DNA of 64,000 nucleotides. Origin: Allacma fusca. Its lineage: Eukaryota > Arthropoda > Collembola > Symphypleona > Sminthuridae. The notes beneath the pieces are model-generated. The model did no database searches. It worked only from the letters and a program-made list of their open reading frames with translations, and was not told the DNA's origin. The first letter of the stretch is position 1. Each line of letters starts with the position of its first letter. Location of the stretch: assembly GCA_947179485.1 (NCBI GenBank), contig OX359248.1, forward strand, positions 50,416,386-50,480,385, written 5' to 3'. The position numbers were made by a program, and so were the translations under genes. Below, piece after piece: positions 50,644 to 63,002 of the stretch.

Positions 50644-51060
50644 TTTGAACTTGTTGTAAAGTACTTTGAGATTCCTAAAAATGGACTTTTTTGATTTATA
50701 ATATTTGGTATTCTTCTAGGTAAGTATAGTCCACACTCGCACTTCGACCTTGCCCTATATTTCCAACAATTCCAATCAAGAACGACCTTGAATTTTTACA
50801 CAAATAAAAATTGCTTCCTCTTAAAGTTTCACGGAAACTATAAACTTTCCAGAAGATGGTTACAACAACTGCAATTAAAAGTGTATCACAGGGTGTTAAC
50901 AAAATATATTTTTAATATTAGGAATAATTACGTAACTCTACTTTAACTATAATTTAGTGCCAGCACTAAATCTTTCAGGGAGAGAGAATCAAGTTCACGT
51001 TCCCACTCGCAGGTTCGCTCGCATTCAATGCGGAATTTTCGGAATTGGGAAATATTCGAT
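50644..51060. other. Upstream flank of MPC2
   Basis: Presumed promoter and 5' UTR of MPC2. A 68-codon minus-strand frame at 50696-50902 lies in the likely leader and shows no family features. No core promoter assigned. Confidence 0.45.
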
Positions 51061-51067
51061 ACTCGAG
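51061..51067. repeat. Target site duplication ACTCGAG (left copy)
   Basis: Seven bases repeated at 52252-52258 immediately outside the element ends. hAT duplications are normally 8 bp; one base may have changed. Confidence 0.8.
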
Positions 51068-52251
51068 CAGGGTTCTACAGTCTTGGACTCAGGGGAAAGA
51101 CTGAGTGGGTAGATCATAGGACTGACTGAAGACTGAGACTGACTGGGACTGATACAGAGTCCTATTTTTTAAGACTGAGACTGACTGAGACTGATGAATT
51201 TCATAGCCAAAACTGACTGGGACTGATATGAGCACTGCTAATGAGCTCAAGCATGTGCAAGAGTGCAAGTACTGAACTGAGCTTTAAAAATCGCATGGAC
51301 GAATCAAAGTGGCAGGGTATTTCCGATACGTTTCATTAAATTAATTTTTATCATTGGTCTTCTTTCCAGCTATACTATGGCTTCCATCTGTTGTTATTGT
51401 TTAACAAAGATATTGTTAGTTGGCCCGCACCCGCACCACATTGTACAAATCACTTGAGTAGTTGAGTTCCCACGTTCTGCTGCATTATTCATAATAAATA
51501 ATGATAAATTAAAATTAGTTGGGCAACGTTAAAATTATAACTATAAGTGCAGTATCAGTGTATGTAATGAACTGATGTGACTGACTTTTAATAAGGCCAA
51601 AAGTTGATTACATATTCAAAAATGAAATATTAGTTCAAACTTTTTCCGATATGTGAAACTGAATTATATCCTTCTGATGTAATCATGCTTCGCAGACCAT
51701 TCTGTTCCTGAAGTATTCAACTTACAATTAGTTGTCGTATATTGTAAATGTTTACTGGAAAAATGTTTTGTTACAAAGAGGGCCAAATTATTTTTTTGAA
51801 AGTTTATTATATTATAAGTAATTCTATCATTTCATTTTCCCAAATAACCACCATCACTTGTCCCTTTCATGACCTCTATATTGAATTCTTGTACCGAACG
51901 GTTATTTTTCCAAATTACTAAACCTACACCTATTTAACTGCAATGGATAGGTTGGAAAATTATAAACTAATTTCAATTAGTGGGGATTTTCTTTCTGGGT
52001 ATATAGGAACATAGTTGTCGAAATTGAACGTTTTCAATGTGGTTTCAACGTTATGCGAGCTCTGGCAGTCTTAAATACATTAATATACATTTGTGGACTG
52101 ACTGAGACTTTTGGCAAGGACTTTTAGCAGGACTGAGACTGATAGGGACTGATAGATCTGGGATACAAAACTAACTGGGACTGATTGACAGAATGAGACG
52201 TGGGACTGATGGAGGACTCGGACTGATCAAACCAAAGACTGTAGAACCCTG
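51068..52251. mobile_element. hAT-like non-autonomous element with GACTGA arrays, 1,184 bp
   Basis: Ends CAGGGTTCTACAGTCTT at the left and its exact 17-base complement at the right (AAGACTGTAGAACCCTG), flanked by ACTCGAG. Both subterminal zones (51080-51240 and 52090-52215) are packed with degenerate (G)GACTGA/GACTGGGA units, more than a dozen in total, in the same orientation on the plus strand. Subterminal short repeats are transposase-binding sites in hAT elements. The AT-rich middle shows no transposase. It shares only the CAGGGTT terminus with the 22.95-kb element, so a different family within hAT. Confidence 0.85.
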
Positions 52252-52258
52252 ACTCGAG
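52252..52258. repeat. Target site duplication ACTCGAG (right copy)
   Basis: Exact copy of 51061-51067 directly after CCCTG. Confidence 0.8.
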
Positions 52259-53470
52259 GAACGCATGAGTCTTCCCTCCTCATATGATTTACATGTGCCG
52301 CTTTATTCAAGTCTTTAACATGGCTTGCCACATTATTTAAGGAAATACAGGGGTCGTGCACGTCCTACGTGATTACTTTATTACTGAATACCGATAGTTG
52401 GTATTTTTTTAAAAAAACGACACACTCAAGTAATCACATTATAAAACGGAATATAAAATCATTTAAATTTATGAAAGTTATTTTTAAATTTTGAGTAATT
52501 TCCAACTGACGTACGCAATTGGGCCCTGCAAAAAACTGTTTATAAAGTTAACCTAACAAAACTAAGTAAGGACTGCAGGGGAGTACTACTGGGTAACAGG
52601 GTACCTTACTCCTAAATTCCTAAAAACGGGATTGAAAAAAATTAATTACAGAGGTTTCTATAGTAATAACAAATATGCTAAGGCGTCATCCATTTTTTAC
52701 GTCATGAGACAAATTCGCAATTTTTGCAAATAAATTGGATCGCGAATACTGTATTATTTGACGTTTGCGAGTTGGCTAAGCGCATCATGAAGTGGGAACA
52801 GTTTTGCATGAGAAGGGTGAAGACCAAATGCAACATTAAAATTATCTATATATATAATGACATAAAAAGGTATAGTAATTGGGGAAAGTGTAAGAAAAAT
52901 AGTGAGCAAATTATCAGGGCGGTTTTTATGAGGATTTAAGTAATTTTAATTAGCCTTCAATAATTATTGTAATAATAAAAATTGTTTGAGCCCCTATTAT
53001 GTTTACAGAAACTTTCTAAATTTTTTAAATCATCAATTCGACAGGAACGTATTGTTTTTACGGCACGGATTTTATATTATTATCTATTTGTGGGGTCGAT
53101 ATTGTCGGCTCATTGCCTGTCATTTTAAAAAGTCGTCCAGTTTTCATAATTGTTTCAAGTTGCCCAATCAAGAATGGTAAAAATGCAAGAAGCAATGGAG
53201 GTTGCAGAACAGCTATTATTGTGCAGTAAAATCAAATATTTGTTTTTTTCCAAAGCTAGAGTATTTTGTAGAGATCGCTTATTTTGAAACACTTTTCAAT
53301 TCTTTAAATGATTATGGATAATTTTGGATTACAAGAGGAAAGGATATTCTCCTTATAAAAGCAAGAGATTATTTAAGACAAGTTTGGAGCTCCTTGTGCT
53401 GCTCTTTACAAACAGAGTGCACTGTAGTATTTGTTTATGTAATAATTTGTAACATCATGTACTTATATTC
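52259..53470. other. Gene-poor AT-rich region, left part
   Basis: No recognised gene. Short frames such as 52724-52939 have Lys/Ile/Asn-rich composition expected from AT-rich noncoding DNA. Confidence 0.5.
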
Positions 53471-53650
53471 CTATATTGCAGCGTCCACGGACTTCATGCG
53501 TTGAATGAGTATGGCATCATGCAACGGGTTGAAGAATAGGCCAACCAGAGAGTATTCCCACGCAAACCCGACAACATAATTATAATACTGTGGATGAAAG
53601 GGGACGATAATCAAGACCAGGAAACATCTTAATTTCTCCAAATATTTCAT
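53471..53650 (-). CDS. Candidate small ORF, 59 aa, function unknown
   Basis: A minus-strand ATG-to-stop frame beginning MKYLEKLRCFLVLIIVPFHP and ending LIQRMKSVDAAI. Residues 9-18 are hydrophobic like a signal or membrane anchor, followed by aromatic-rich sequence (YYNYVVGFAWEYSLVGLFF). Base composition is clearly richer in G+C than its surroundings and amino-acid use looks protein-like. TTTCATCCACAG upstream of codon 22 is also an acceptor consensus, so it may instead be an internal or 3' exon of a larger gene whose other exons I do not see. No family recognised. Confidence 0.35.
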   Translation of the reverse strand: MKYLEKLRCFLVLIIVPFHPQYYNYVVGFAWEYSLVGLFFNPLHDAILIQRMKSVDAAI

Positions 53651-53808
53651 AATTTATAACCATAATGTAAAAGTGCCAGATGTAAAAGCGTAAATCTGCA
53701 TCAGATTTCCCTTCCAGTCATCCCGACATCTTTCTTCTTTCAAAAATGTCTAAAGTAAAGATGAAACCTGGTTAGCTTAACATTGCAAGCTCACAAAGGG
53801 GCGCCTGG

Positions 53809-53843
53809 ATGTATTGAAGTGTAATTATTACACTTCAATACAT
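53809..53843. repeat. Perfect hairpin, 16-bp arms
   Basis: ATGTATTGAAGTGTAA, a TTA loop, then TTACACTTCAATACAT, an exact inverted repeat. It may be part of a small palindromic element, but the outer limits are not visible. Confidence 0.85.
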
Positions 53844-56800
53844 ATTTTGGTACAGAGTACATATTAACTTCTGAAAGCTGTAAGCACGCATTTTCAAATT
53901 TCAAACGCCCTATTTCCTAATAAATTTGATGGAGTTGATATCATTTTGGTGACGTATTCATATTGTCACATTTTGCTGGGTTATAATGAGAAAAACCGGC
54001 TTGTTTAGATATTAACTTCAAAAAATTACCAGACATTCGTAGTCGTCAAAAATTATTTCTGAAGTATTTCTAAAATCACAATAGGGATACAATTTATTAT
54101 CTTATCTTGTGAATTATGCTGTGGTTCACAATAATTAGCGTAATATGCACTCGACAGTGCTAGTAGCTTTGACAAATATTTTGCAGCAAGGGGTGCCTCG
54201 AAGCACTCGTCGAAATAAATAATACAAAAGCTGAGCTTGTATTTAGGTGTTTTAGAGTTTAAATACTCTTACAAGAATATTATCGAAAAAGTTTCCTGTA
54301 AAAAACAATTAAATAACTCAAAATAAGTTTTATATGTACCATGTGGGATATATAAAAAAAATTGAGGTTTTATAAAATTTTGAAGGCATCCGATTTCCAA
54401 AATTTTGAACACTGACCACGTTAAATGGATAAGTGTTCATGAATGTAGAAATTCCATCAAAGGAAGACTAAAAAGATCTAAGCTGGGGGAATTATTCGTT
54501 ATTTGTAAAAAATTTGCTGGAATTTTGATTAAAATATTCGTATTTTTTTTATTGTCCTGACAAAACTTTTGAACCGGATTTTGAAATGTCAATTGAATTA
54601 TGTAATTTCAGTTTATACCGGAATTTAGTAGCTTTAAAATGAACTCGTAATCACTAAGATGACAAATCCCAGCCAAAAGTGCTTGCAGTACGTTTATGTT
54701 TTGAGTCCTACCTTGCCCCAAAATCATCCTTTCGAAATCATGAACTCCAAAGGGCTATATTTCCAGCAACAAAAAATTTTTAGGTATAATGATAGGTCAT
54801 ACAGTTATTGTCTTATTTGGGCTAAATAGCGATCTATGAAGGCACCGGACGGACATAGTGTTGTAAAAAAAATTGTCAAAATTTCCAGTTTTTTTTTCAA
54901 ATACAGATAGACCGCGATTAAGTATTTAAATCGTTTCAATAAATCAAAAATTGATTGTGGGTTAGAAGGAATGTTCGAAACAAGCTTCATACTTTGTTCC
55001 ATGTATTCAATACTTCGTTACATCATAATTTTCAATTTTACTAAAAATCACTATAATAACGCAGTAAGGAAAATGAGAAAAGGTACGCAAAGACAAGATT
55101 TTAAAAAGCCTCCTCCATTGCAAGGAAAAAACATCCGTGCAACAATTGTCACATTTTGCTGATTTTGCTCTGGAGGCAATGGTAATCCCTGAAGTTAATT
55201 TTAAAGTTAAGTGTGATCATCGACACTTATATCAAGGTCGTAAGGTTTTAGCCTGCAAGACCAATTCGATATCTATCTTAGAATCTTAGATTTACAATAC
55301 ATATAATTACGTACATATGTATACAAGGGTAAATCCAAATGTTCATCTGGACTTAAATCTTATCCTTTATGTACTCATTATCCACAATATAGAAAATGCG
55401 AAGAGAGACAGAGAGAGAGAGAGAGTACACCTTTGAAGTCACCCTGTATTTATGGTGTTATCATTCGAATTCATGCTTCACATTTCCCCAGCGTTGAGGA
55501 ACAGATTGTGAACGCAGAAAGATCAAGGCTTCGCAGTTGGATTGAGTCATTTTTGCATGCAAATTCAAAATCACTACACCCGTGCATGCAGCAATACTAT
55601 AGGTAAGAGGAAAGCAGTCATTCACAATAATAAGAAAAATGTGCAATCGCATTTTCCAGTTGATAGGGCAAAGTTCGACTGCTGGTGTTATCCTTTTATG
55701 TAATTATTATAATATGCAATTTGATTTCCATCCACTCTACCCTGAAGACATGATATTTGGAGGAAAAGTCTGGATGTCGTACCATTCCGTTGATGGACAA
55801 AATGTCTGATTAAAGACATGTAAAGAAAAGCCTGCACTCACGTAGCATATATTTCATTACTTCTTGATGACCACATAATACATCTAATTCCACTAATGTA
55901 TTTAGGACCTAAAAAGGGTTTAATGTACACTTAAGGAAAGCTCAGAGCAGTCTTTTAGTGCTGCATGTGTACACCAAATATATTATGTTCGCAAAACCAA
56001 ATGGATATTAAGAACCAGTACAATTTTTACTTCCATCAAAAGCAATATATGATGTGGTCAACAATAATTATTTTGTGGAACAAAAGAAGTACAGGCATAG
56101 CTGATTGTGTGTGTTTGTGTGTTTGCAGGAATTGCGTGAGTTTGGAAGTAGTTCAGTTTTTATTTGCTTTAACTTTGACACAGTATTTCCATGTAAGCCT
56201 GTAATTAAGTTCGCTCATTTTTGCCTATCCTACGCCATAATTTGACGAAAGCAGGTTTTCTTTGCATGTGAAACAATGAAATAGGTTTTTTTTTTGTGGG
56301 GGAAAAATCTGTCAACAACTTTTGCCTCAAGAATTAACTTGTATATAATTACCAGTTCATGCCACAGCAAAGGCTTATTTAGAGGAGTAAATCTGCCCAC
56401 CAGCAACAGCAACGAGATTTAAAGATTTAAACAATAACATGAATGCTTATTGTTTACTCACTTGCCTCTGAAAGCCCAGGTAACTATATAGGCACACCTT
56501 TGCATTAATTTATTCGGTGCAAAAAAAAAAACACACACAGTACAGTGCACTCCCTTTCCATAGGAGATAGTATTACAAGCATATATGTAATTATCTATAC
56601 ATATTGTATTTTGCATAAAAAATATTTGGACAGCTCTTTAAATCACAGCTTTATTCCTTCCAAGTGCCCAAAGGCACACTATTATCAATATAAGATCCAA
56701 ATTGAACTGTTTTTCAGGGTGCTCTTAAATTGAGAAGGGACTGTATGCAACTATACAAGTACGTAATGGCCAGAAGTGCATCCACTATAACAATGTGCAA

Positions 56801-58016
56801 GTAAAAGCTATGGGGGTAGAACATTAGTTAATTGCATTCTTTGCGAAATACGGAATCCCTTCGTCCCATCACTCACCTCAAGCAGCGCTCATATAATTGC
56901 TTAAGTCAAGCTTGTTGTCATCAGATAATATGCACGTGTAAATACCGAAGTTATTTTTTTCTATTTTGCAACACGCGAGCAAATAAGTATCTACGCAACA
57001 TTATAAATGTAATTTAAGTATCCATACATACTTACTCAAATGACACACAATTTGTTGGCACCAAGGGTCGTGCCACACAATCACTATGCCTATAATACTT
57101 GTATTTATTATTGCATAAACACATGTGACGCTGGGAGATAAGAATTGGGGTAAAGTAGTACAGGAGTTTCCTGTAATTTCTTCCATCTCCTATATGTATA
57201 GTACGTCGTGCATACGGATTCACATAAGCGTACATAAATGCCTGCATAGCAGGGAAGGCAGAACAGCAGAACAAATGAGGTAAACTCATTGCAAGCATTT
57301 TTAAAGGGCAGGAATTAATGGAGAAAAGTATAGCAGTAATTATTGCATCACTCACTCAGTCTGTCAAACGAATTTACATGGGGAGCAAAAAGCATATTAC
57401 AGATACAGTGTGAGTGTAACATATTATGACGTGAATGTGAAGGTATGTTATAATACTTGTTGGACCACTAATACATATAGTTAAATTTGAGAGCATCCCA
57501 AGAGGATGAACTGATGTACAGTCCACTCTGACTTTACCAGACTACCTGATAAGAGGAAGCTCTCTGTAGAGGTACAAATAGTATTCTGTGACACATTCCC
57601 ATTTATACCAGCATGTGAGTGATTTTTATATGCACCTATTCATAGGAGCTTAAGTTAATAAGAAATATTTTCCTACGCTCAGGGCACTATTACTGAGACA
57701 GAGCCCACTGTAGTCCTGACTCTACTGACATTCATACTAACTTCTAAAGCACAAGGCGTACTTAAAGTGCATGCAGACTTTTACTACAACTCGTAATAAG
57801 AGGAGCAGCGGTGAGTTCTCAGAAAGTGTATTGCCCGTAGCCAAACAAGTTACATTGGAGCCTCATGCAAAAGCAAAAGACAGAGAGACTCATATAAATA
57901 TTCTCAAATACACTGGCAAAATGAAGCTCAATCTGCCGATAATGTGAATGAGGTCAGCTCTCTGAGGTGTTTTCTCAATGTAAAACGTAAAACGATATCA
58001 CCTTCACTTTTACGAA

Positions 58017-58017
<1 letters not shown>

Positions 58018-58047
<30 letters not shown>
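58018..58047. repeat. (AC)n microsatellite
   Basis: About 15 AC units, uninterrupted until AAACACTC. Confidence 0.9.
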
Positions 58048-58051
<4 letters not shown>

Positions 58052-58373
58052 CTCGTCCCGTACTCCTACAGTATACTTCCCATAGTCAGCTGCCGCACAT
58101 GATAAGATAAGCAAATCAGAAAAGTCATTGCAGTGATTCCCCACACTATATGCCCAACATCGATTTCAATTTCAATCCTTCCACTACTACTCACTTTTCC
58201 TCCTAAAAGTCTACGTATAGCGTTCAGTAATCAAGAAGTAGCATTAGTCTAACCATACCAGACAATAGTGCACCGAGTGAGTGGTACCTAAAAGTATCCC
58301 TGTACAGTATACCCCCACAACAAACTTCAAGTCACCGATATTGCCCGTGCAAATTGACTGTGTTTATGTGCGA

Positions 58374-58395
58374 TAGAGAGAGAGAGAGAGAAAGA

Positions 58396-58426
<31 letters not shown>

Positions 58427-58428
58427 TG
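58374..58428. repeat. (GA)n microsatellite, interrupted
   Basis: About 55 bp of GA repeats interrupted once by AAAGAGGGAA. A complementary (CT)n run lies 150 bp downstream, so the pair could fold back. Confidence 0.9.
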
Positions 58429-58581
58429 AGCCAGGATTTTATACAAGTAGAACTATGAGCTTTGCGGATCCGACCCGAAAGTAGAAGAGGCAGGAAACGA
58501 AATAAAATTCCAAGTCTTGTTTTAACCCTATGGTCAATTCAACTGCAATGTAATAACCGAAACCGATCGACATTACTGCCG

Positions 58582-58607
58582 GCTCTCTCTCTCTCTCTCT
58601 CTCTCTC
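58582..58607. repeat. (CT)n microsatellite
   Basis: About 12 CT units. It creates a spurious long reading frame of alternating Leu and Ser in this area. Confidence 0.9.
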
Positions 58608-59109
58608 CCATGCACTCTTTTTTCCTCCCGATATTATTCTATTTTGTGCAGCAGGCGAACTTCTCATTTCCTCTTCAAAGGCAATATTATACACACACGC
58701 TCCTTCATATTTTTTTTACAATGGGAGAGTAGTCTATAAGAGCCTTATTATTGAGCGTAGACAACAACTTGCGTGCGGAACTGACTCTATACATATATCT
58801 GTATACTTGCTTACTCCCTCTTACTTGGAGAAACACTCTGAAATATACAATAAAACACATTCAAGTCGAAGTAAAACAATTTGTGTAGACAAGTGCCCGG
58901 GTATGGTAACCACTGTACCACCTCCTTCCTCCACTACCTCACATGCCTTGATGGTATTTATTCTGGAATTCACAAAGGAGGCAAGTCTTTCTAGTCCGAG
59001 ACGGAAACATCAACACACACAGTCTCAGTTTGTCAGCGGGGCCATGACGTTCTATTAATTTCCCTCCCGTATGGAAACAAGGCTCCCTGGAAAATTTTAG
59101 TAGTCGGAG

Positions 59110-61487
59110 ATGAGGAAGTCCATGATATTCGTGATTGTCTTTGTAGTTGTGGTGTTCATATGGGCCGTCTGGATCACTCAGATGGTACGGAAGAAGTCGT
59201 CGGGCGGCAGTGGTCGGAAAGTTATTGGGAAGGCTGGGGCGATCTTTGACTTGGAGAAGGACCCCAGTGAATTTGTAATTGAAGGGTTTGAGTACCATAG
59301 GAAATTCCCTCTCACGAATAAACACTTGAGAAGTTCGGACATGTGGTTGTTGACGGGTCGGGTGGGGAAAGGGACGATTTCTTTGAAGGGATTACAGCAG
59401 AAGAGGAGGAAAGTGAGAGATGTGGTCATGGTGGTGAAATACCATGTATTTTGGGAAGGAGCCGCCTTTCTCACTGCCATTGGCACTGAAATGAAGACTA
59501 ATGAGCAAGTCATGGAGACTTTGCCTCAGGGTGGGGAGAGTTACTGCTCCCGTCTAGTTTTTATGGGACCTGTGGATGAGGTAGGTCAAAATCAAAATCT
59601 TACTATTGCTAAACTTTTTTCCTGTGTGAAGCATACCCTTTTGTACACTGCTTGGTGTCAGAAGCATTTGTTCCGCCATCATACATATGTGAGGCTGTTT
59701 TTGTTGTAACGTTCTTTCCCTGGACCAGCTTTGAACTCCTCAGAGCAGAGATTCCAGACTTGTATTTTGTTTATGTGAAAAAACCCGGGGCATACTGTAT
59801 ATTTTGATTGATCTAGCAAACAGCGGATTTGTTTGCGTTCTTAAGTATGTGATAGTGCAAAGGCACATGGAAATTACACGGGGTAATTTATCTTTAAAAC
59901 AGCTGTAGTTTCACATCCACTGAGATTTATGAATATGATGTATCCATGAAGATACAGCTGGCAATATCTCCAAACTGCTGACAATGAACCATCATCGTAA
60001 TATATAATATCGCTAATCGCTATAATTTAACCATCTCCATCGAGTTAGACACGTATTAGTATGGTCATTTTTCTTGACATAATTAAGCACATATATTACA
60101 CAAGGATGGCCACTGAAACAAGCATCCCCGACCTGTACCGGTTAGAGCCAGGGATGGTCATGCATAAGTTCTATCAGTTGATTTATCGTTTCTGTATAAA
60201 AGTAGATACTCAGTAATTCAGGCAGGCTTACAATGCTCATTATCTGTTAATTTAGTACCCTATACTTGTTGCAAAATGTCCTGCCAAATCTGAATTATTG
60301 TCAAATCTAGCCTTCCAACCCGCTGCATAAAATATTACATGCTAGCAAAGAGAGTTTTATCATTATTATTTCTTAAGGATATTAAAATTGTTCTGCATGT
60401 ATCTGTATCCTACTTCCTGTCCTATGAATATCCAAAGAATCCTGTCATAATTTAGGGAATTCTTCAGCATATTTTTTCACAAATCCTCCATGTATTATTA
60501 TACTAGTTGTGAGCAAAGACAATTCAATCACATGTGAAACATTGAATGTTTACGCCCTTATTAAAAATGGTAATGGGTGTTGGTTTATTATTATTTATTT
60601 TTATAAAGCTAGTATTGCGTATTTTATCTCTATTTCAGTAAATATCTAATTTTGAAACCTATCTATATGCATATAACTCAATGTATTGTTCGTAGAAAGG
60701 CACAAAAACATTTATTATATATAATGCATTAAATTAAAATATAAATGTTTTGACAGCATCCAAAATGTTTGGTTCGTGGGAAAAGCGGAAGCCCTACTCT
60801 TCTCTAGTAAAACGTTTTTAGTCGTTATTATTGCTACGAGTATAGTTCATGGGAAATGAAGCTTATTGTGTCAATCTCCGTAAAAACAAAAGAGTTGTTT
60901 ATTTTTGTACTTCATCATAACTCGGAACAAATGAAGTCTAGCTCGAGATCTTTGTTCTCCAAATACTTCTTTACTACTTTCTAACCTCAAACTTTTATTC
61001 AGTCTTGATGCCCTGAATTCATAGCAGTTGCAGTTACCCTGATGTTACGTATAATTAATTTACATTTTTGTAGCAGATGCGCATCCTAGAGATGATTCAA
61101 TTCACTTCACTCCATACTCTGATTACATTTAAGGTAGACACAAGAAATAATTAGCATGATAACGGAACATAGGGGTCTCGAAAAGAATCCTGAATAAAGG
61201 GACAAGGGACTGTAGTTTTTATAAATTACTATTTACATTTACAGGTCTAGCAAGTATTCACTCAGGGTGCAGTTTACTATTTACGGAGTGTATTCTCAAA
61301 CAATTAGTATTATTAGCACATTTCAATCAGCATTATTTACAGATTTAATTAAATGACTTAATTTTGGTTACAGGTGCAATTGGAGGCAGTGGCCAGGGAT
61401 AAGAAATCCTTCGTGGTCATCGATGAGTTCAAAGTAGCTGTTGGGAGTAAAGTGTTTGATAAATTGGAGGAAGTCGTTTGTTTGTGA
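59110..61487 (+). CDS. Single-pass membrane protein of unknown family, 194 aa
   Basis: Exon 1 59110-59580, exon 2 61374-61487, joined in phase 0 with good sites (GATGAG|gtaggt, GGTTACAG|GTGCAA). The start is fixed by in-frame stops just upstream of the ATG (TAGTAG). Residues 5-23 form a strong membrane helix (IFVIVFVVVVFIWAVWI) close to the N-terminus, followed by a basic linker (VRKKSSGGSGRK), as in a signal-anchored type II protein. The rest (about 160 residues) alternates hydrophobic and charged residues like a beta-rich domain, with only two cysteines (SYCSRL, and the C-terminal VVCL). Codon use is GC-richer than the flanks, supporting real coding sequence. I do not recognise the family; a comparison with out-at-first and BRICHOS proteins by memory gave no match. 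Confidence 0.75.
59581..61373 (+). other. Intron of the 59.1-kb membrane protein gene
   Basis: 1.8-kb AT-rich phase-0 intron. No nested gene or repeat structure recognised. Confidence 0.6.
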
Positions 61488-63002
61488 CGACGGCAGACAC
61501 TATTAATTAATTGTTACTTAAATTATCCCAACGTGCCATCCAAGACAAGGACACCTGACCCGTGTTTGTGTACTTGTATCAATCAACCGTACTGACCACT
61601 AATATCATTGTCATTTTGTCTTCCGTAGATTTCTATATAATTAATTATATTGTATATATAATAATTACTAGAGCAAATTGTATTCGTCAGTGTACCTACT
61701 TACAAGATTGTAACGAGTTTTTGTGGTACACACTGCGACAAAAAAGAATGCATTGCCGAGGTATATATTCAGGACCAGATATCCTCTTCTCATGCCTTCT
61801 CGAAAAAGACTGCAGTATTTTTGAAGCCCCTCTAACCAGAGTTTGTTTACTTTGTGTCTATACAAATTTACTTTTGAAACCCTTCTAATTTGGGATATTG
61901 TAAGGAATTAATTCCACGGAATAGCAATCATGAGGGAACGTGTTGACGTACTACATTTAAGTCATTACTTATATTTCGCGGAGTGTGAGTTTAATTTCCA
62001 ACTTTATGATTTTATGGGACACCAATATAGCAATTGTGCTGATGTTTATAACTGTACAATTTTATGATGAGTAATTATGCATATACACACGTTTGTGTAT
62101 CTTAGGGTAGAAGGCACATCAAACGTAGGGGAAAATCGATAAGACCGTTTTTTTTTGCAGTCATGTAAAAGATCGCTTCTCCAAAATTGTTCATTCATGT
62201 TCCATGTTTTGGTACAAGAGCCAAATATGTGTAATATTTCCGGCTATTTTAGCTCGACTTGAGATTTTATACTCACGCAACATTGCGCCTTCAACAGGTT
62301 CAGAACAATACCTGGTCTTAAATGTTTTCTCACTCATTGTTCTATTCATCGTGTCTAATATACACAATTGTATAAGTGGGGATGAGAGCCAAGTGTAGAA
62401 AAGGTCAAGATCAATTGGCGAGTGCCTCAATCAACCCCACCGTTTTATAACATGTGATGTGTAATTAAAATTCATGGATGATGCTTATGCTTACATTGCC
62501 ATATATTGATATTACAATTCCAGCATTTAGAAAGAAAGCAACTCTGCTATAAAACCAAGAAAATGCCGTATCCCACGATGTTCCTATTGCAACTAATTTG
62601 AAATTATTATAACTTGTCAACAGACACAGAGTTTGCCATAAATTAATATAAGCGTTAAAAATGTAAGCATCAATCTGCAATTGTCTTGAAATTAATCGTA
62701 TGTTTTGTAATGTAAATCAACAACGAAAGGACTATCATTCGGGTCCCACCCGATAGAACATATGGTAATGTATTTTATTACGATTTAAAAATTAAAGTCA
62801 CCGTAAAAAGACAAGAATAAATTCAACAGGGTAACAAATTGTATTCGTTTTATATCATAAAATATTCACCTATATCTAATTATAACAATAAGTGTATAAG
62901 TAATGCGGTTGAGGAATTCATACAGCTATTTACATATTGATCTGTCACAAGAAACTTCTAGTATACGATTGTTCAGAAACTCAAAACACCGTGGAATTAT
63001 CA
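61488..63002. other. Convergent intergenic region at the right end
   Basis: 3' flanks of the orphan membrane gene (+) and of the partial gene (-). Short frames on both strands (61562-62680) are not protein-like. Nothing recognised. Confidence 0.5.

Larger units (their letters stand above)
53651..58461. other. Gene-poor AT-rich region, right part
   Basis: No recognised gene. Contents: a perfect 16-bp-arm hairpin at 53809-53843; a short (GA)n near 55410-55425; (AC)n at 58018-58047; a long (GA)n tract at 58374-58428. A minus-strand 63-codon frame at 55461-55652 starts with a leader-like sequence but has no other support. Confidence 0.5.

Noticed and set aside
58462-59058. 198-codon plus-strand frame
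   Set aside because: Contains the (CT)n run translated as Leu-Ser repeats, has no conserved features and ends just before the real start at 59110.
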